Positions 15,401 through 29,100 of a DNA stretch of 64,000 bases are shown piece after piece. A program made the position numbers and the translations under genes. The stretch spans positions 34,348,001 to 34,412,000 of the forward strand of contig OX579637.1 in assembly GCA_951230915.1 (NCBI GenBank). Reading direction: 5' to 3'. How positions within the stretch are numbered: the stretch's first letter is position 1; every line of letters starts with the position of its first letter. The stretch is from Antitrichia curtipendula (Eukaryota; Streptophyta; Bryopsida; Hypnales; Leucodontaceae). A model generated the notes under the pieces. That model was not told the DNA's origin, made no database searches, and saw only the letters and a list, made by a program, of their open reading frames with translations.

Positions 15401-18400
15401 TGCAAGTTGCAAATACAATCAAATATTTGAATCCATGCAAATCCTCAATTTGTGCGTAATTTTCAGCAATGTCCACGTGAATACAAAAAAATATGGAATA
15501 AGACAAAGTGTGTACTTTAATGGCTCCCTACATCATATGTCACAGAATTTGATTTGGAAAGGCACTTGAACAAACTTGTGGAAGTTGCAAATACAATCAA
15601 ATATTTCAATCCATGCAAACACTCAATTTGTGCCTAATTTTCATCCATCTCCACGTGAATCAATAAAAATATGAAATAAAACCGGGTGTGTAGTTTAATG
15701 GCCGCCTACATCAAATGTCATGGAATTTGATTTGGGAAGACACTTGAACAAACTTGTGGAAGTTGCAAATACAATCAAATATTTGATTCCATGCAAACAC
15801 TTAATTTGTGCGTAATTTTCATCCATCTCCACGTGAAAACCGAAGAATATGGAATAAGTCCAAGTGTGTAGTTTAATGGCTCCCTATATCAAATGTCATG
15901 GAATTTAATTTGGGGAGTCACTTGAACAAACTTATGGAAGTTGGAAATACCCTCAAATATTTGAATCCATGCAAACACTCAATTTGTGTGTAATTTTCAT
16001 GTATGTCCACATGAATCAAAAAGAAAATATGGAATAAGACCGAGTGTGTAGTTTAATGGCTCCCTACATCATATGTCATGGAATTTGATTTGGGAAGATA
16101 CTTGAACAAACTTCTGAAAATTACAAATACCCTCAAATATTTCAATCCATGCAAACACTCAGGTTGTGCGTAATTTTCATCCATGTCCACGTGAATTAAT
16201 AAAAATCTGAAATAAAACCGGGTGTGTAGTTTAATGGCTCCCTATATCAAATGTCATGGAATTTGATTTGGAAAGGCACTTGAACAAACTTCTGGAAATT
16301 GCAAATAAAATCAAATAATTGAATCCATGCAAACACTCAATTTGTGCGTATCTTTCAGCCATATCCACGTGAATACAAAAAAATATGGAATAAAACCGAG
16401 TGTGTAGTTTAATGGCTCCGTACATCAAATGTCATGGAATTTGATTTGGGGAGGCACTTGAACAAACCTGTGGAAGTTGCAAATACCCTGAAATACTTAA
16501 ATCCACGCAAACACTCAATTTGTGCGTAATTTTCATCCATCTCCACGTGAATCAACAAAAATATGAAATAAAACCGGTTGTGGAGTTTAATGGCTCCCTA
16601 AATCAAATGTCATGGAATTTGATTTGGGAAGGCACTTGAACAAACTTGTGGAAGTTGCAAATATAATCAAATATTTGAATCCATGGAAACACTCAAGTTG
16701 TGCGTAATTTCCATCCATCTCCACGTGAATCAAAAAAAATATGGAATAAAACCGGTTGTGGAGTTTAGTGGCTCCCTACATTGAATGTCATTAAATTTGA
16801 TTTGGGAAGACACTTGAACAAACCTGTGCAAGTTACAAATACCCTGAAATACTTAAATCCACGCAAACACTCAATTTGTGCGTAATTTTCATCCATCTCC
16901 ATGTGAATCGAAAAAAATATGGAATAAAACCGGGTGTGTAGTTTAGTGGCTTCCTACATCAAATGTCATGGAATTTGATTTGGGGAGGCACTTGAACCAA
17001 ATTCTGCAAGTTCCAAATACCCCTAAATATCCTAATCCATGCAAACACTCAATTTGTGCGTAATTTTCATCCATCTCCACGTGAATCAAAAAAGATATGG
17101 AATAAAACCGGGTGCGTAGTTTAGTGGCTCCCTACATTAAATGTCATTAAATTTGATTTGATAAGACACTTGAACAAACCTGTGCAATTTACAAATACCC
17201 TGAATCACTTAAATCTATGCAAACACTCAATTTGTGCGTTATTTCATCCCTCTCCACGTGAATCAATAAAAATATGAAATAAACCGGGTAAATTGTTTAA
17301 TGGCTCCCTCCATCAAATATCATTGAATTTGTTTTAGGAAGGCACTTGAACAAACTTGTGGAAGTTGCAAATACAATCAAATATTTGAATCCATGCAACA
17401 CTCAATTTGTGTGTAATATTCATCCATGTCCACGTGAATCAATAAAAATATGAAATAAAACCGGGTCTGTAGTTTAATGGCTCTTTACATCAAATGTCAT
17501 GGAATTTGATTTGGGAAGACACTTGAACAAACTTGTGGAAATTGCAAATACCCTCAAATATTTGAATCCATGCAAACACTCAAGTTGTGCTTAATTTTCA
17601 TCCATGTCCACGTGAATCAATAAAAATATGAAATAAAACCGGGTGTCTAGTTTAATGGCTCCCTGCATCAAATGTCATGGAATTTGATTTGGAAGGGCAG
17701 TTGAACAAACTTGTGGAAATTGCAAATAAAATCAAATATTTGAATCCATGCAAACACTCAATTTGTGCGTATCTTTCAGCCATGTCCACGTGAATCAAAA
17801 AAAATATGGAATAAACATAGGTGTGTAGTTTAATGGCTCTCTATATCAAATGTCATGGAATTTGATTTGGGAAGACACTTGAACAAACTTCTGAAAATTA
17901 CAAATATCCTCAAATATTTCAATCCATGCAAACACAAGTTGTGCATAATTTCGTCCATGTCCACGTGAATTAATAAGAATAAGAAATAAAACCGGGTGTC
18001 TAGTTTAATGGCTACCTAAATCAAATGTCATGGAATTTCATTTGGAAAGGCACTTGAACAAACTTGTGGAAGTTGCAAATAAAATCAAATATTTGAATCC
18101 ATGCAAACACTCAATTTGTGCCTAATTTTCATCCATGTCCATGTGAATCAAAAAAAATTATGGAATAAAACCGGGTGTGTAATTTAATGGCTCCCTACAT
18201 CAAATGTCATGGAATTTGATTTGGAAATGCACTTGAACAAACTTGTAGAAGTTACAAATACCCTCAAATATTTCAATCCATGCAAACACTGAATTTGTGC
18301 GTAATTTTCATCCATCTCCATATGAATCAAAAAAAATATAGAATCAGACCGGATGTGTAGTTTAATGGCTCCCTACATCAAATGTCATGGAATTTGATTT

Positions 18401-18870
18401 GGAAAGGCACTTGAACAAACTTGTGGAAGTTGCAAATACAATCAAATATTTGAATCTATGCAAACACTCAATTTGTGAGTAATTTTCAGCCATGTCCACG
18501 TGAATACAAAAAATTATGGAATAAGACCGAGTGTGTAGTTTAATGGCTCCCTACATCAAATGTCATGGAATTTGATTTGGGAAGGCACTTAAACAAACTT
18601 GTGGAAGTTGCAAATACAATCAAATATTTGAATCCATGCAAACACTCAACTGGTGCGTAATTTTCATCCATGTCTACGTGAATCAACAAAAAAATATGGA
18701 ATAAAACCGGGTGTGTAGTTTAATGGCTCCCTACATCAAATGTCAAGGAACATGATTTGGGAAGGCACTTGAACAAACTTGTGGAAGTTGCAAATACCCT
18801 CAAATATTTAAATCCATGCAAACATTCAAGTTGTGCGTAACTTTCATCCATCTCCACGAGAATCCAAAAA
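15400..18870. repeat. Segmental duplication, copy 1 (partner 22,350-26,175)
   Basis: From about 15,400 to 17,530 this block matches the partner at an offset of 6,951 bp. From there to about 18,870 the offset is 7,306 bp, because the partner holds two extra monomers. Shared private variants include CTCAATTTGTGCGTTATTTC (17,227 and 24,178), a monomer with the contracted CAAACACAAGTTGTGC (near 17,928) and the TGTCAAGGAACATG monomer (18,741 and 26,047). The match ends where copy 1 switches to the CTCCATACTTC monomer. Confidence 0.87.
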
Positions 18871-21800
18871 AATATGGAATAAAATCGAGTGTGTAGTTTA
18901 ATGGCTCCATACTTCAAATGTCATTGAATTTGATTTGGGGAGGCACTTGAACCAAATTGTGCGAGTTACAAATACCCTGAAATACTTCAATCCATGCAAA
19001 CACTCAATTTGTGCGTAATTTTCATCCATCTCTATGCGAATCCAACAAAAAATTATGGAATAAAACCGGGTGTGTAGTTTAATGGCTCTCTGCATCAAAT
19101 GTCATGGAATTTCATTTGGAAATGCACTTGAACAAACTTTTGGAAGTCGCAAATAAAATCAAATATTTGAATCCATACAAACACTCAAGTTGTGCTTAAT
19201 TTTCATCCATGTCCACGTGAATCAATAAAAATATGAACTAAAACCGGGTGTGTAGTTGAATGGCTCCCCGAATCAAATGTCATGGAATTTGATTTGGAAA
19301 GGCACTTGAACAAACTTCTGGAAGTTGCAAATACAATCAAATATTTGAATCCATGTAAACACTCACTTTGTGCGTATCTTTCAGCCATGTCCACGTGAAA
19401 ACAAAAAAATCTGGAATAAGACCGAGTGTCTAGTTTAATCGCTCTCTACAACAAATGTCATGGAATTTGATTTGGGGAGGCACTGGAACCAAATTGTGCA
19501 AGTTACAGATACCCTCAAGTATTTGAATCCATGCAAACATTCAATTTCTGCCTAATTTTCATCCATGTCCACGTGAATCAAAAAAAATATGGAATAAGAC
19601 CGAGTGTATAGTTTAATGGCTCCCTACATCATATGTCATGGAATTTGATTTCGGGAGGCACTGGAAACAAATTGTGCAAGTTACAAATACCCTCAAATAT
19701 TTGAATCCATAAGAATATTACGTTTGTGCGTAATTTTCATCCATCTCCACGGGAATCAAAAAAAAAATGGAATAAACAATGGTGTGTAGTTTAATGGCTC
19801 CCTACATCAAATGTCATGGAATTTGATTTGGGGAGGCACATGCACTAAATTTGTGCAAGTTACAAATACCCTCAAATACTTAAATCGATGCAAACACTCA
19901 ATTTGTGCGTAATTTTCAACCATCTCCACGTGAAAACCAAAAAATTTGGAATAAGACCAAGTGTGTAGTTTAATGGCTCCCTACATCAAATGTCATGGAA
20001 TCTAATTTGGAAAGACACTTGAACAAACTTGTGAAAGTTACGAATACCCTCAAATACTTCAATCCATGCAAACACTCAATTTGTGCGTAATTTTCAACCA
20101 TCTCCACGTGAAAACCAAAAAATATGGAATAAGACCGAGTGTGTAGTTTAATGGCTCCCTACATCAAATGTCATGGAATCTAATTTGGAAAGACACTTGA
20201 ACAAACTTGTGAAAGTTACGAATACCCTCAAATACTTCAATCCATGCAAACACTCAATTTGTGCGTAATTTTCAACCATCTCCACGTGAAAACCAAAAAA
20301 TATGGAATAAGACCGAGTGTGTAGTTTAATGGCTCCCTACATCAAATGTCATGGAATCTAATTTGGAAAGACACTTGAACAAACTTGTGAAAGTTACGAA
20401 TACCCTCAAATATTTGAATCCATGCAAACACTCAATTTGTGCGTAATTTTCATCCTTGTCCACGTGAATCAACAATAATATGGAATAAGACTGAGTGTGT
20501 AGTTTAATGGCTCCCTACATCAAATGTCATGGAATTTGATTTGGGGAGACAATTGAACCAAATTGTGGAAGTTGCAAATACCCTCAAATATTTCAATCCA
20601 TGCAAACATTCAATTTGTGCGTAATTTTCTTCCATCTCCACGTGAATCAACAAAAAAATATGAAATAAAACCGGGTGTGTAGTTTAATGGCTCCCTATAT
20701 GAAATGTCATAGAATTTGATTTGGGGAGGCACTTGAACCAAATTGTGCAAGTTACAAATACCCTCAAATATTTCAATCCATGCAAACACTCAAAATGTGC
20801 GTAATTTTCATCCATGTCCACTTGAATCAACAAAAAAATATGGAATAAAACCGGGTGTGTTGTTTAATGGCTCCCTACATCAAATGTCATTGAATTTGAT
20901 TTGGGAAGACACTTGAACAAACTTCTGAAAATTACACATACCCTCAAATATTTGAATCCATGCAAACACTCAAGTTGTGCTTAATTTTCATCCATGTCCA
21001 CGTGAATCAATAAAAATATGAAATAACCGGGTGTGTAGTTTAATGGCTCCCTAAATCAAATGTCATGGAATTTGATTTGGAAAGGCACTTGAACAAACTT
21101 GTGGAAGTTGCAAATATAATCAAATATTTGAATCCATGGAAACACTCAATTTGTGCCTAATTTTCATCCATCTCCACGTGAATAAAATAAAGTATGGAAT
21201 AAAATCGAGTGTGTAGTTTAATGGCTCCATACTTCAAATGTCATGGAATTTGATTTGGGGAGGCACTTGAACCAAATTGTGCGAGTTACAAATACCCTGA
21301 AATACTTCAATCCATGCAAACACTCAATTTGTGCGTAATTTTCATCCATCTCTATTCGAATCCAACAAAAAAATATGGAATAAAACCGGGTGTGTAGTTT
21401 AATGGCTCTCTGCATCAAATGTCATGGAATTTCATTTGGAAATGCACTTGAACAAACTTTTGGAAGTTGCAAATAAAATCAAATATTTGAATCCATACAA
21501 ACACTCAATTTGTGCGTATCATTCAGCCATGTCCACGTGAATACAAAAAAATATAGAAGAAAACCGGGTGTGTTGTTTAATGGCTCCCTACATCAAATGT
21601 CATGGAATTTGATTTGGGAAGACACTTGAACAAACTTCTAAAAGTCACAAATACCCTCAAATACTTCAATCCATGCAAACACTCATGTTGTGCGTAATTT
21701 TCATGCATCTCCACGTGAATCAATGAAAATATGGAATAAAACCGGGTGTGTAGTTTTATAGCTCCCTACATCAAATGTTACGGAATTTGATTTTGGGGAG

Positions 21801-22350
21801 GCACATGAACCAAATTGTGGAAGTTACAAATACCCTCAAATATTTGAATCCATTCAAACATTCAATTTCTGTGTAATTTTCATTTTTCTCAACGTGAATC
21901 AACAAAAAAATGGAATAAGACCGAGTGTATAGTTTAATGGCTCCCTACATCATATGTCATGGAATTTGATTTGGGAAGACACTTGAACAAACTTGTGAAA
22001 GTTACAAATAACCTCAAATACTTAAATCCATGCAAACACTCAATTTCTGCGTAGTTTTCATCCAGCTCCACGTCAATCAATAAATATATAGAATAAGACC
22101 GAGTGTATAGTTTAATGGCTCCCTACATCATATGTCATGGAATTTGATTTCGGGAGGCACTAGAACCAAATTGGGCAAGTTACAAATACCCTCAAATATT
22201 TGAATCCATGCAAACATTCAATTTGTGCATAATTTTCATCCATCTCCACGTGAAAACCGAAAAATATGGAATAAGACGAAGTGTGTAGTTTAATGGCTCC
22301 CTATATGAAATGTCATGGAATTTCATTTGGGGAAGCACTTGAACAAACTT
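18870..22350. repeat. Satellite block mixing domain 1 and domain 2 monomers
   Basis: The CATGCACTAAATTTGTGC marker of domain 1 reappears once at 19,839, far from the other copies (7,176 is the nearest). The CGTCAATCAATAAATATATA marker of domain 2 reappears at about 22,072. Between them, 20,100-20,400 holds the same monomer type repeated in tandem (TGGAATCTAATTTGGAAAG at about 19,997, 20,176 and 20,350). Confidence 0.82.
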
Positions 22351-25300
22351 GTGAAAGTTACAAATACCCTCAAATACTTCAATCCAGGCAAACAATCAAT
22401 TTGTGCGTAATTTTCAGCAATGTCCACGTGAATACAAAAAAATATGGAATAAGACAAAGTGTGTACTTTAATGGCTCCCTACATCATATGTCACAGAATT
22501 TGATTTGGAAAGGCACTTGAACAAACTTGTGGAAGTTGCAAATACAATCAAATATTTCAATCCATGCAAACACTCAATTTGTGCCTAATTTTCATCCATC
22601 TCCACGTGAATCAATAAAAATATGAAATAAAACCGGGTGTGTAGTTTAATGGCCGCCTACATCAAATGTCATGGAATTTGATTTGGGAAGACACTTGAAC
22701 AAACTTGTGGAAGTTGCAAATACAATCAAATATTTGATTCCATGCAAACACTTAATTTGTGCGTAATTTTCATCCATCTCCACGTGAAAACCGAAGAATA
22801 TGGAATAAGTCCAAGTGTGTAGTTTAATGGCTCCCTATATCAAATGTCATGGAATTTAATTTGGGGAGTCACTTGAACAAACTTATGGAAGTTGGAAATA
22901 CCCTCAAATATTTGAATCCATGCAAACACTCAATTTGTGTGTAATTTTCATGTATGTCCACATGAATCAAAAAAAAAATATGGAATAAGACCGAGTGTGT
23001 AGTTTAATGGCTTCCTACATCAAATGTCATGGAATTTGATTTGGCAAGATACTTGAACAAACTTCTGAAAATTACAAATACCCTCAAATATTTCAATCCA
23101 TGCAAACACTCAGGTTGTGCGTAATTTTCATCCATGTCCACGTGAATTAATAAAAATCTGAAATAAAACCGGGTGTGTAGTTTAATGGCTCCCTATATCA
23201 AATGTCATGGAATTTGATTTGGAAAGGCACTTGAACAAACTTCTGGAAATTGCAAATAAAATCAAATAATTGAATCCATGCAAACACTCAATTTGTGCGT
23301 ATCTTTCAGCCATGTCCACGTGAATACAAAAAAATATGGAATAAAACCGAGTGTGTAGTTTAATGGCTCCGTACATCAAATGTCATGGAATTTGATTTGG
23401 GGAGGCACTTGAACAAACCTGTGGAAGTTGCAAATACCCTGAAATACTTAAATCCACGCAAACACTCAATTTGTGCGTAATTTTCATCCATCTCCACGTG
23501 AATCAACAAAAATATGAAATAAAACCGGTTGTGGAGTTTAATGGCTCCCTAAATCAAATGTCATGGAATTTGATTTGGGAAGGCACTTGAACAAACTTGT
23601 GGAAGTTGCAAATATAATCAAATATTTGAATCCATGGAAACACTCAAGTTGTGCGTAATTTCCATCCATCTCCACGTGAATCAAAAAAAATATGGAATAA
23701 AACCGGTTGTGGAGTTTAGTGGCTCCCTACATTGAATGTCATTAAATTTGATTTGGGAAGACACTTGAACAAACCTGTGCAAGTTACAAATACCCTGAAA
23801 TACTTAAATCCATGCAAACACTCAATTTGTGCGTAATTTTCATCCATCTCCATGTGAATCGAAAAAAATATGGAATAAAACCGGGTGTGTAGTTTAGTGG
23901 CTTCCTACATCAAATGTCATGGAATTTGATTTGGGGAGGCACTTGAACCAAATTCTGCAAGTTCCAAATACCCCTAAATATCCTAATCCATGCAAACACT
24001 CAATTTGTGCGTAATTTTCATCCATCTCCACGTGAATCAAAAAAGATATGGAATAAAACCGGGTGCGTAGTTTAGTGGCTCCCTACATTAAATGTCATTA
24101 AATTTGATTTGATAAGACACTTGAACAAACCTGTGCAATTTACAAATACCCTGAATCACTTAAATCTATGCAAACACTCAATTTGTGCGTTATTTCATCC
24201 CTCTCCACGTGAATCAATAAAAATATGAAATAAACCGGGTAAATTGTTTAATGGCTCCCTCCATCAAATATCATTGAATTTGTTTTAGGAAGGCACTTGA
24301 ACAAACTTGTGGAAGTTGCAAATACAATCAAATATTTGAATCCATGCAACACTCAATTTGTGTGTAATATTCATCCATGTCCACGTGAATCAATAAAAAT
24401 ATGAAATAAAACCGGGTCTGTAGTTTAATGGCTCTTTACATCAAATGTCATGGAATTTGATTTGGGAAGACACTTGAACAAACTTGTGGAAATTGCAAAT
24501 AAAATCAAATATTTGAATCCATGCAAACAATCAATTTGTGCGTAATTTTCATCCTTGTCCACGTGAATACAAAAAAATATGGAATAAAACCGAGTGTGTA
24601 GTTTAATGGCTCCGTACATCAAATGTCATGGAATTTGATTTGGAAGGGCAGTTGAACAAACTTGTGGAAGTTGCAAATACAATCAAATATTTGAATCCAT
24701 GCAACACTCAATTTGTGTGTAATTTTCATCCATGTCCACGTGAATCAATAAAAATATGAAATAAAACCGGGTCTGTAGTTTAATGGCTCCCTACATCAAA
24801 TGTCATGGAATTTGATTTGGGAAGGCACTTGAACAAACTTCTGAAAATTACAAATACCCTCAAATATTTGAATCCATGCAAACACTCAAGTTGTGCTTAA
24901 TTTTCATCCATGTCCACGTGAATCAATAAAAATATGAAATAAAACCGGGTGTCTAGTTTAATGGCTCCCTGCATCAAATGTCATGGAATTTGATTTGGAA
25001 GGGCAGTTGAACAAACTTGTGGAAATTGCAAATAAAATCAAATATTTGAATCCATGCAAACACTCAATTTGTGCGTATCTTTCAGCCATGTCCACGTGAA
25101 TCAAAAAAAATATGGAATAAACATAGGTGTGTAGTTTAATGGCTCTCTATATCAAATGTCATGGAATTTGATTTGGGAAGACACTTGAACAAACTTCTGA
25201 AAATTACAAATATCCTCAAATATTTCAATCCATGCAAACACAAGTTGTGCATAATTTCGTCCATGTCCACGTGAATTAATAAGAATAAGAAATAAAACCG

Positions 25301-26175
25301 GGTGTCTAGTTTAATGGCTACCTAAATCAAATGTCATGGAATTTCATTTGGAAAGGCACTTGAACAAACTTGTGGAAGTTGCAAATAAAATCAAATATTT
25401 GAATCCATGCAAACACTCAATTTGTGCCTAATTTTCATCCATGTCCATGTGAATCAAAAAAAATTATGGAATAAAACCGGGTGTGTAATTTAATGGCTCC
25501 CTACATCAAATGTCATGGAATTTGATTTGGAAATGCACTTGAACAAACTTGTAGAAGTTACAAATACCCTCAAATATTTCAATCCATGCAAACACTGAAT
25601 TTGTGCGTAATTTTCATCCATCTCCATATGAATCAAAAAAAATATAGAATCAGACCGGATGTGTAGTTTAATGGCTCCCTACATCAAATGTCATGGAATT
25701 TGATTTGGAAAGGCACTTGAACAAACTTGTGGAAGTTGCAAATACAATCAAATATTTGAATCTATGCAAACACTCAATTTGTGAGTAATTTTCAGCCATG
25801 TCCACGTGAATACAAAAAATTATGGAATAAGACCGAGTGTGTAGTTTAATGGCTCCCTACATCAAATGTCATGGAATTTGATTTGGGAAGGCACTTAAAC
25901 AAACTTGTGGAAGTTGCAAATACAATCAAATATTTGAATCCATGCAAACACTCAACTGGTGCGTAATTTTCATCCATGTCTACGTGAATCAACAAAAAAA
26001 TATGGAATAAAACCGGGTGTGTAGTTTAATGGCTCCCTACATCAAATGTCAAGGAACATGATTTGGGAAGGCACTTGAACAAACTTGTGAAAGTTGCAAA
26101 TACCCTCAAATATTTAAATCCATGCAAACATTCAAGTTGTGCGTAACTTTCATCCATCTCCACGAGAATCCAAAA
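22350..26175. repeat. Segmental duplication, copy 2 (partner 15,400-18,870)
   Basis: This is the second copy of the 15.4-18.9 kb block. It carries about 355 bp (two monomers) of additional sequence around 24,490-24,850. The extra piece repeats the TTGGAAGGGCAGTTGAAC and CCATGCAACACTC monomer types that otherwise occur once per copy. The segment at 24,650-25,640 is copied again at 30,710-31,680 at an offset of 6,070 bp. Confidence 0.87.
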
Positions 26176-29100
26176 AAAATATGAAATAAAACCGGGTGTG
26201 TAGTTTAATGACTCCCTACATCAAATGTCATTGAATTTGATTTGGGGAGGCACTTGAAGAAACTTGTGGAAGTTGCAAATACCCTCAAATATTTGATTTC
26301 ATGAGAATATTTCATTTGTGCGTAGTTTTCATCCATCTCCACGTGAATCAACAAAAAAATATGGAATAAAACCGGGTGTGCAGTTTAATGGCTCCCTACA
26401 TCAAATGTCATGGAATTTGATTTGGGAAAGCACTTGAACAAACTTGTAGAAGTTACAAATACCCTCAAATATTTCAATCCATGCAAACACTGAATTTGTG
26501 CGTAATTTTCATCCATCTCCATATGAATCCAAAAAAATATAGAATCAGACCGGATGTGTAGTTTAATGGCTCCCTACATCAAATGTCATGGAATTTGATT
26601 TGGAAAGGCACTTGAACAAACTTGTGGAAGTTGCAAATACAATCAAATATTTGAATCTATGCAAACACTCAATTTGTGCGTAATTTTCAGCCATGTCCAC
26701 GTGAATACAAAAAATTATGGAATAAGACCGAGTGTGTAGTTTAATGGCTCCCTACATCAAATGTCATGGAATTTGATTAGGGAAAGCACTTGAACAAACT
26801 TGTAGAAGTTACAAATACCCTCAAATATTTCAATCCACGCAAACACTGAATTTGTGCGTAATTTTCATCCATCTCCATATGAATCAAAAAAAATATAGAA
26901 TCAGACCGAGTGTGTAGTTTAATGGCTCCCTACATCAAATGTCATGGAATTTGATTTGGGAAAGCACTTGAACAAACTTGTGGAAGTTGCAAATACAATC
27001 AAATATTTGAATCTATGCAAACACTCAATTTGTGAGTAATTTTCAGCCATGTCCACGTGAATACAAAAAATTATGGAATAAGACCGAGTGTGTAGTTTAA
27101 TGGCTCCCTACATCAAATGTCATGGAATTTGATTTGGGAAGGCACTTAAACAAACTTGTGGAAGTTGCAAATACAATCAAATATTTGAATCCATGCAAAC
27201 ACTCAACTGGTGCGTAATTTTCATCCATGTCTACGTGAATCAACAAAAAAATATGGAATAAAACCGGGTGTGTAGTTTAATGGCTCCCTACATCAAATGT
27301 CAAGGAACATGATTTGGGAAGGCACTTGAACAAACTTGTGGAAGTTGCAAATACCCTCAAATATTTAAATCCATGCAAACATTCAAGTTGTGCGTAACTT
27401 TCATCCATCTCCACGAGAATCCAAAAAAAATATGAAATAAAACCGGGTGTGTAGTTTAATGACTCCCTACATCAAATGTCATTGAATTTGATTTGGGGAG
27501 GCACTTGAAGAAACTTGTGGAAGTTGGAAATACCCTCAAATATTTGATTTCATGAGAATATTTCATTTGTGCGTAGTTTTCATCCATCTCCACGTGAATC
27601 AACAAAAAAATATGGAATAAAACCGGGTGTGTAGTTTAATGGCTCCCTACATCAAATGTCATGGAATTTGATTTGGAAAGGCACTTGAACAAACTTGTGG
27701 AAGTTGCAAATACAATCAAATATTTGAATCTATGCAAACACTCAATTTGTGCGTAATTTTCAGCCATGTCCACGTGAATACAAAAAATTATGGAATAAGA
27801 CCGAGTGTGTAGTTTAATGGCTCCCTACATCAAATGTCATGGAATTTGATTTGGGAAAGCACTTGAACAAACTTGTAGAAGTTACAAATACCCTCAAATA
27901 TTTCAATCCACGCAAACACTCAATTTGTGCGTAATTTTCATCCATCTCCATATGAATCAAAAAAAATATAGAATCAAACCGGATGTGTAGTTCAATGGCT
28001 CCCTACATCAAATGTCATGGAATTTGATTTGGAAAGGCACTTGAACAAACTTGTGGAAGTTGCAAATACAATCAAATATTTGAATCCATGCAAATACTCA
28101 ACTGGTGCGTAATTCTCATCCATGTCTACGTGAATCAACACAAAAATATGGAATAAAACCGGGTGTGTAGTTTAATGGCTCCCTACATCAAATGTCATGT
28201 AATTTGATTTGGAGAGGCACGTGAACAAACTTGTGGAAGTTGCAAATACAATCAAATATTTGAATCCATGCAAATACTCAACTGGTGCGTAATTCTCATC
28301 CATGTCTACGTGAATCAACACAAAAATATGGAATAAAACCGGGTGTGTAGTTTAATGGCTCCCTACATCAAATGTCATGTAATTTGATTTGGAGAGGCAC
28401 GTGAACCAAATTGTGCAAGTTTCGAATACCCTCAAATATTTCAATCCATGCGAACATTCAATTTCTGCGTAATTTTCATCCATGTCCACGTGAATCAAAA
28501 AAAATATGGAACAAAACCGGGTGTGTTCTTTAATGGCTCCCTACATCAAATGTCGTGGAATTTAATTTGGGGAGGCACTTGAACCAAATTGTGCAAGTTT
28601 CAAATACCCTCAAATATTTCAATCCACGCAAACACTGAATTTGTGCGTAATTTTCATCCATCTCCACGTGAATAAAAAAAAATATGGAATAAGACCGAGT
28701 GTGTAGTTTAATGGCTCCCTACATCAAATGTCATGGAATTTGATTTGGGGAGGCACTTGAACAAACTTGTGGAAGTTACAAATACCCTCAGGTATTTGAA
28801 TCCATGCAAACACTCAATTTGTGCATAGTTTTCATCCATGTCCACGTAAATAAATAAAAATATGGAATAAGACCAAGTGTGTAGTTTAATGGCTCCCAAC
28901 ATCAAATGTCATGGAATTTGATTTGTGGAGGCACTTGAAGTAACTTGTGGAAGTTGCAAATACCTTCAAATATTTGAATCCATGCAAACACTCAATTTGT
29001 GAGTAACTTTCATCCACCTCCACGTGAATCTAAAAAAAAATATGGAATAAAACCGGGTGTGTAGTTTAATGGCTCCCTACATCAAATGTCATTGACTTTG

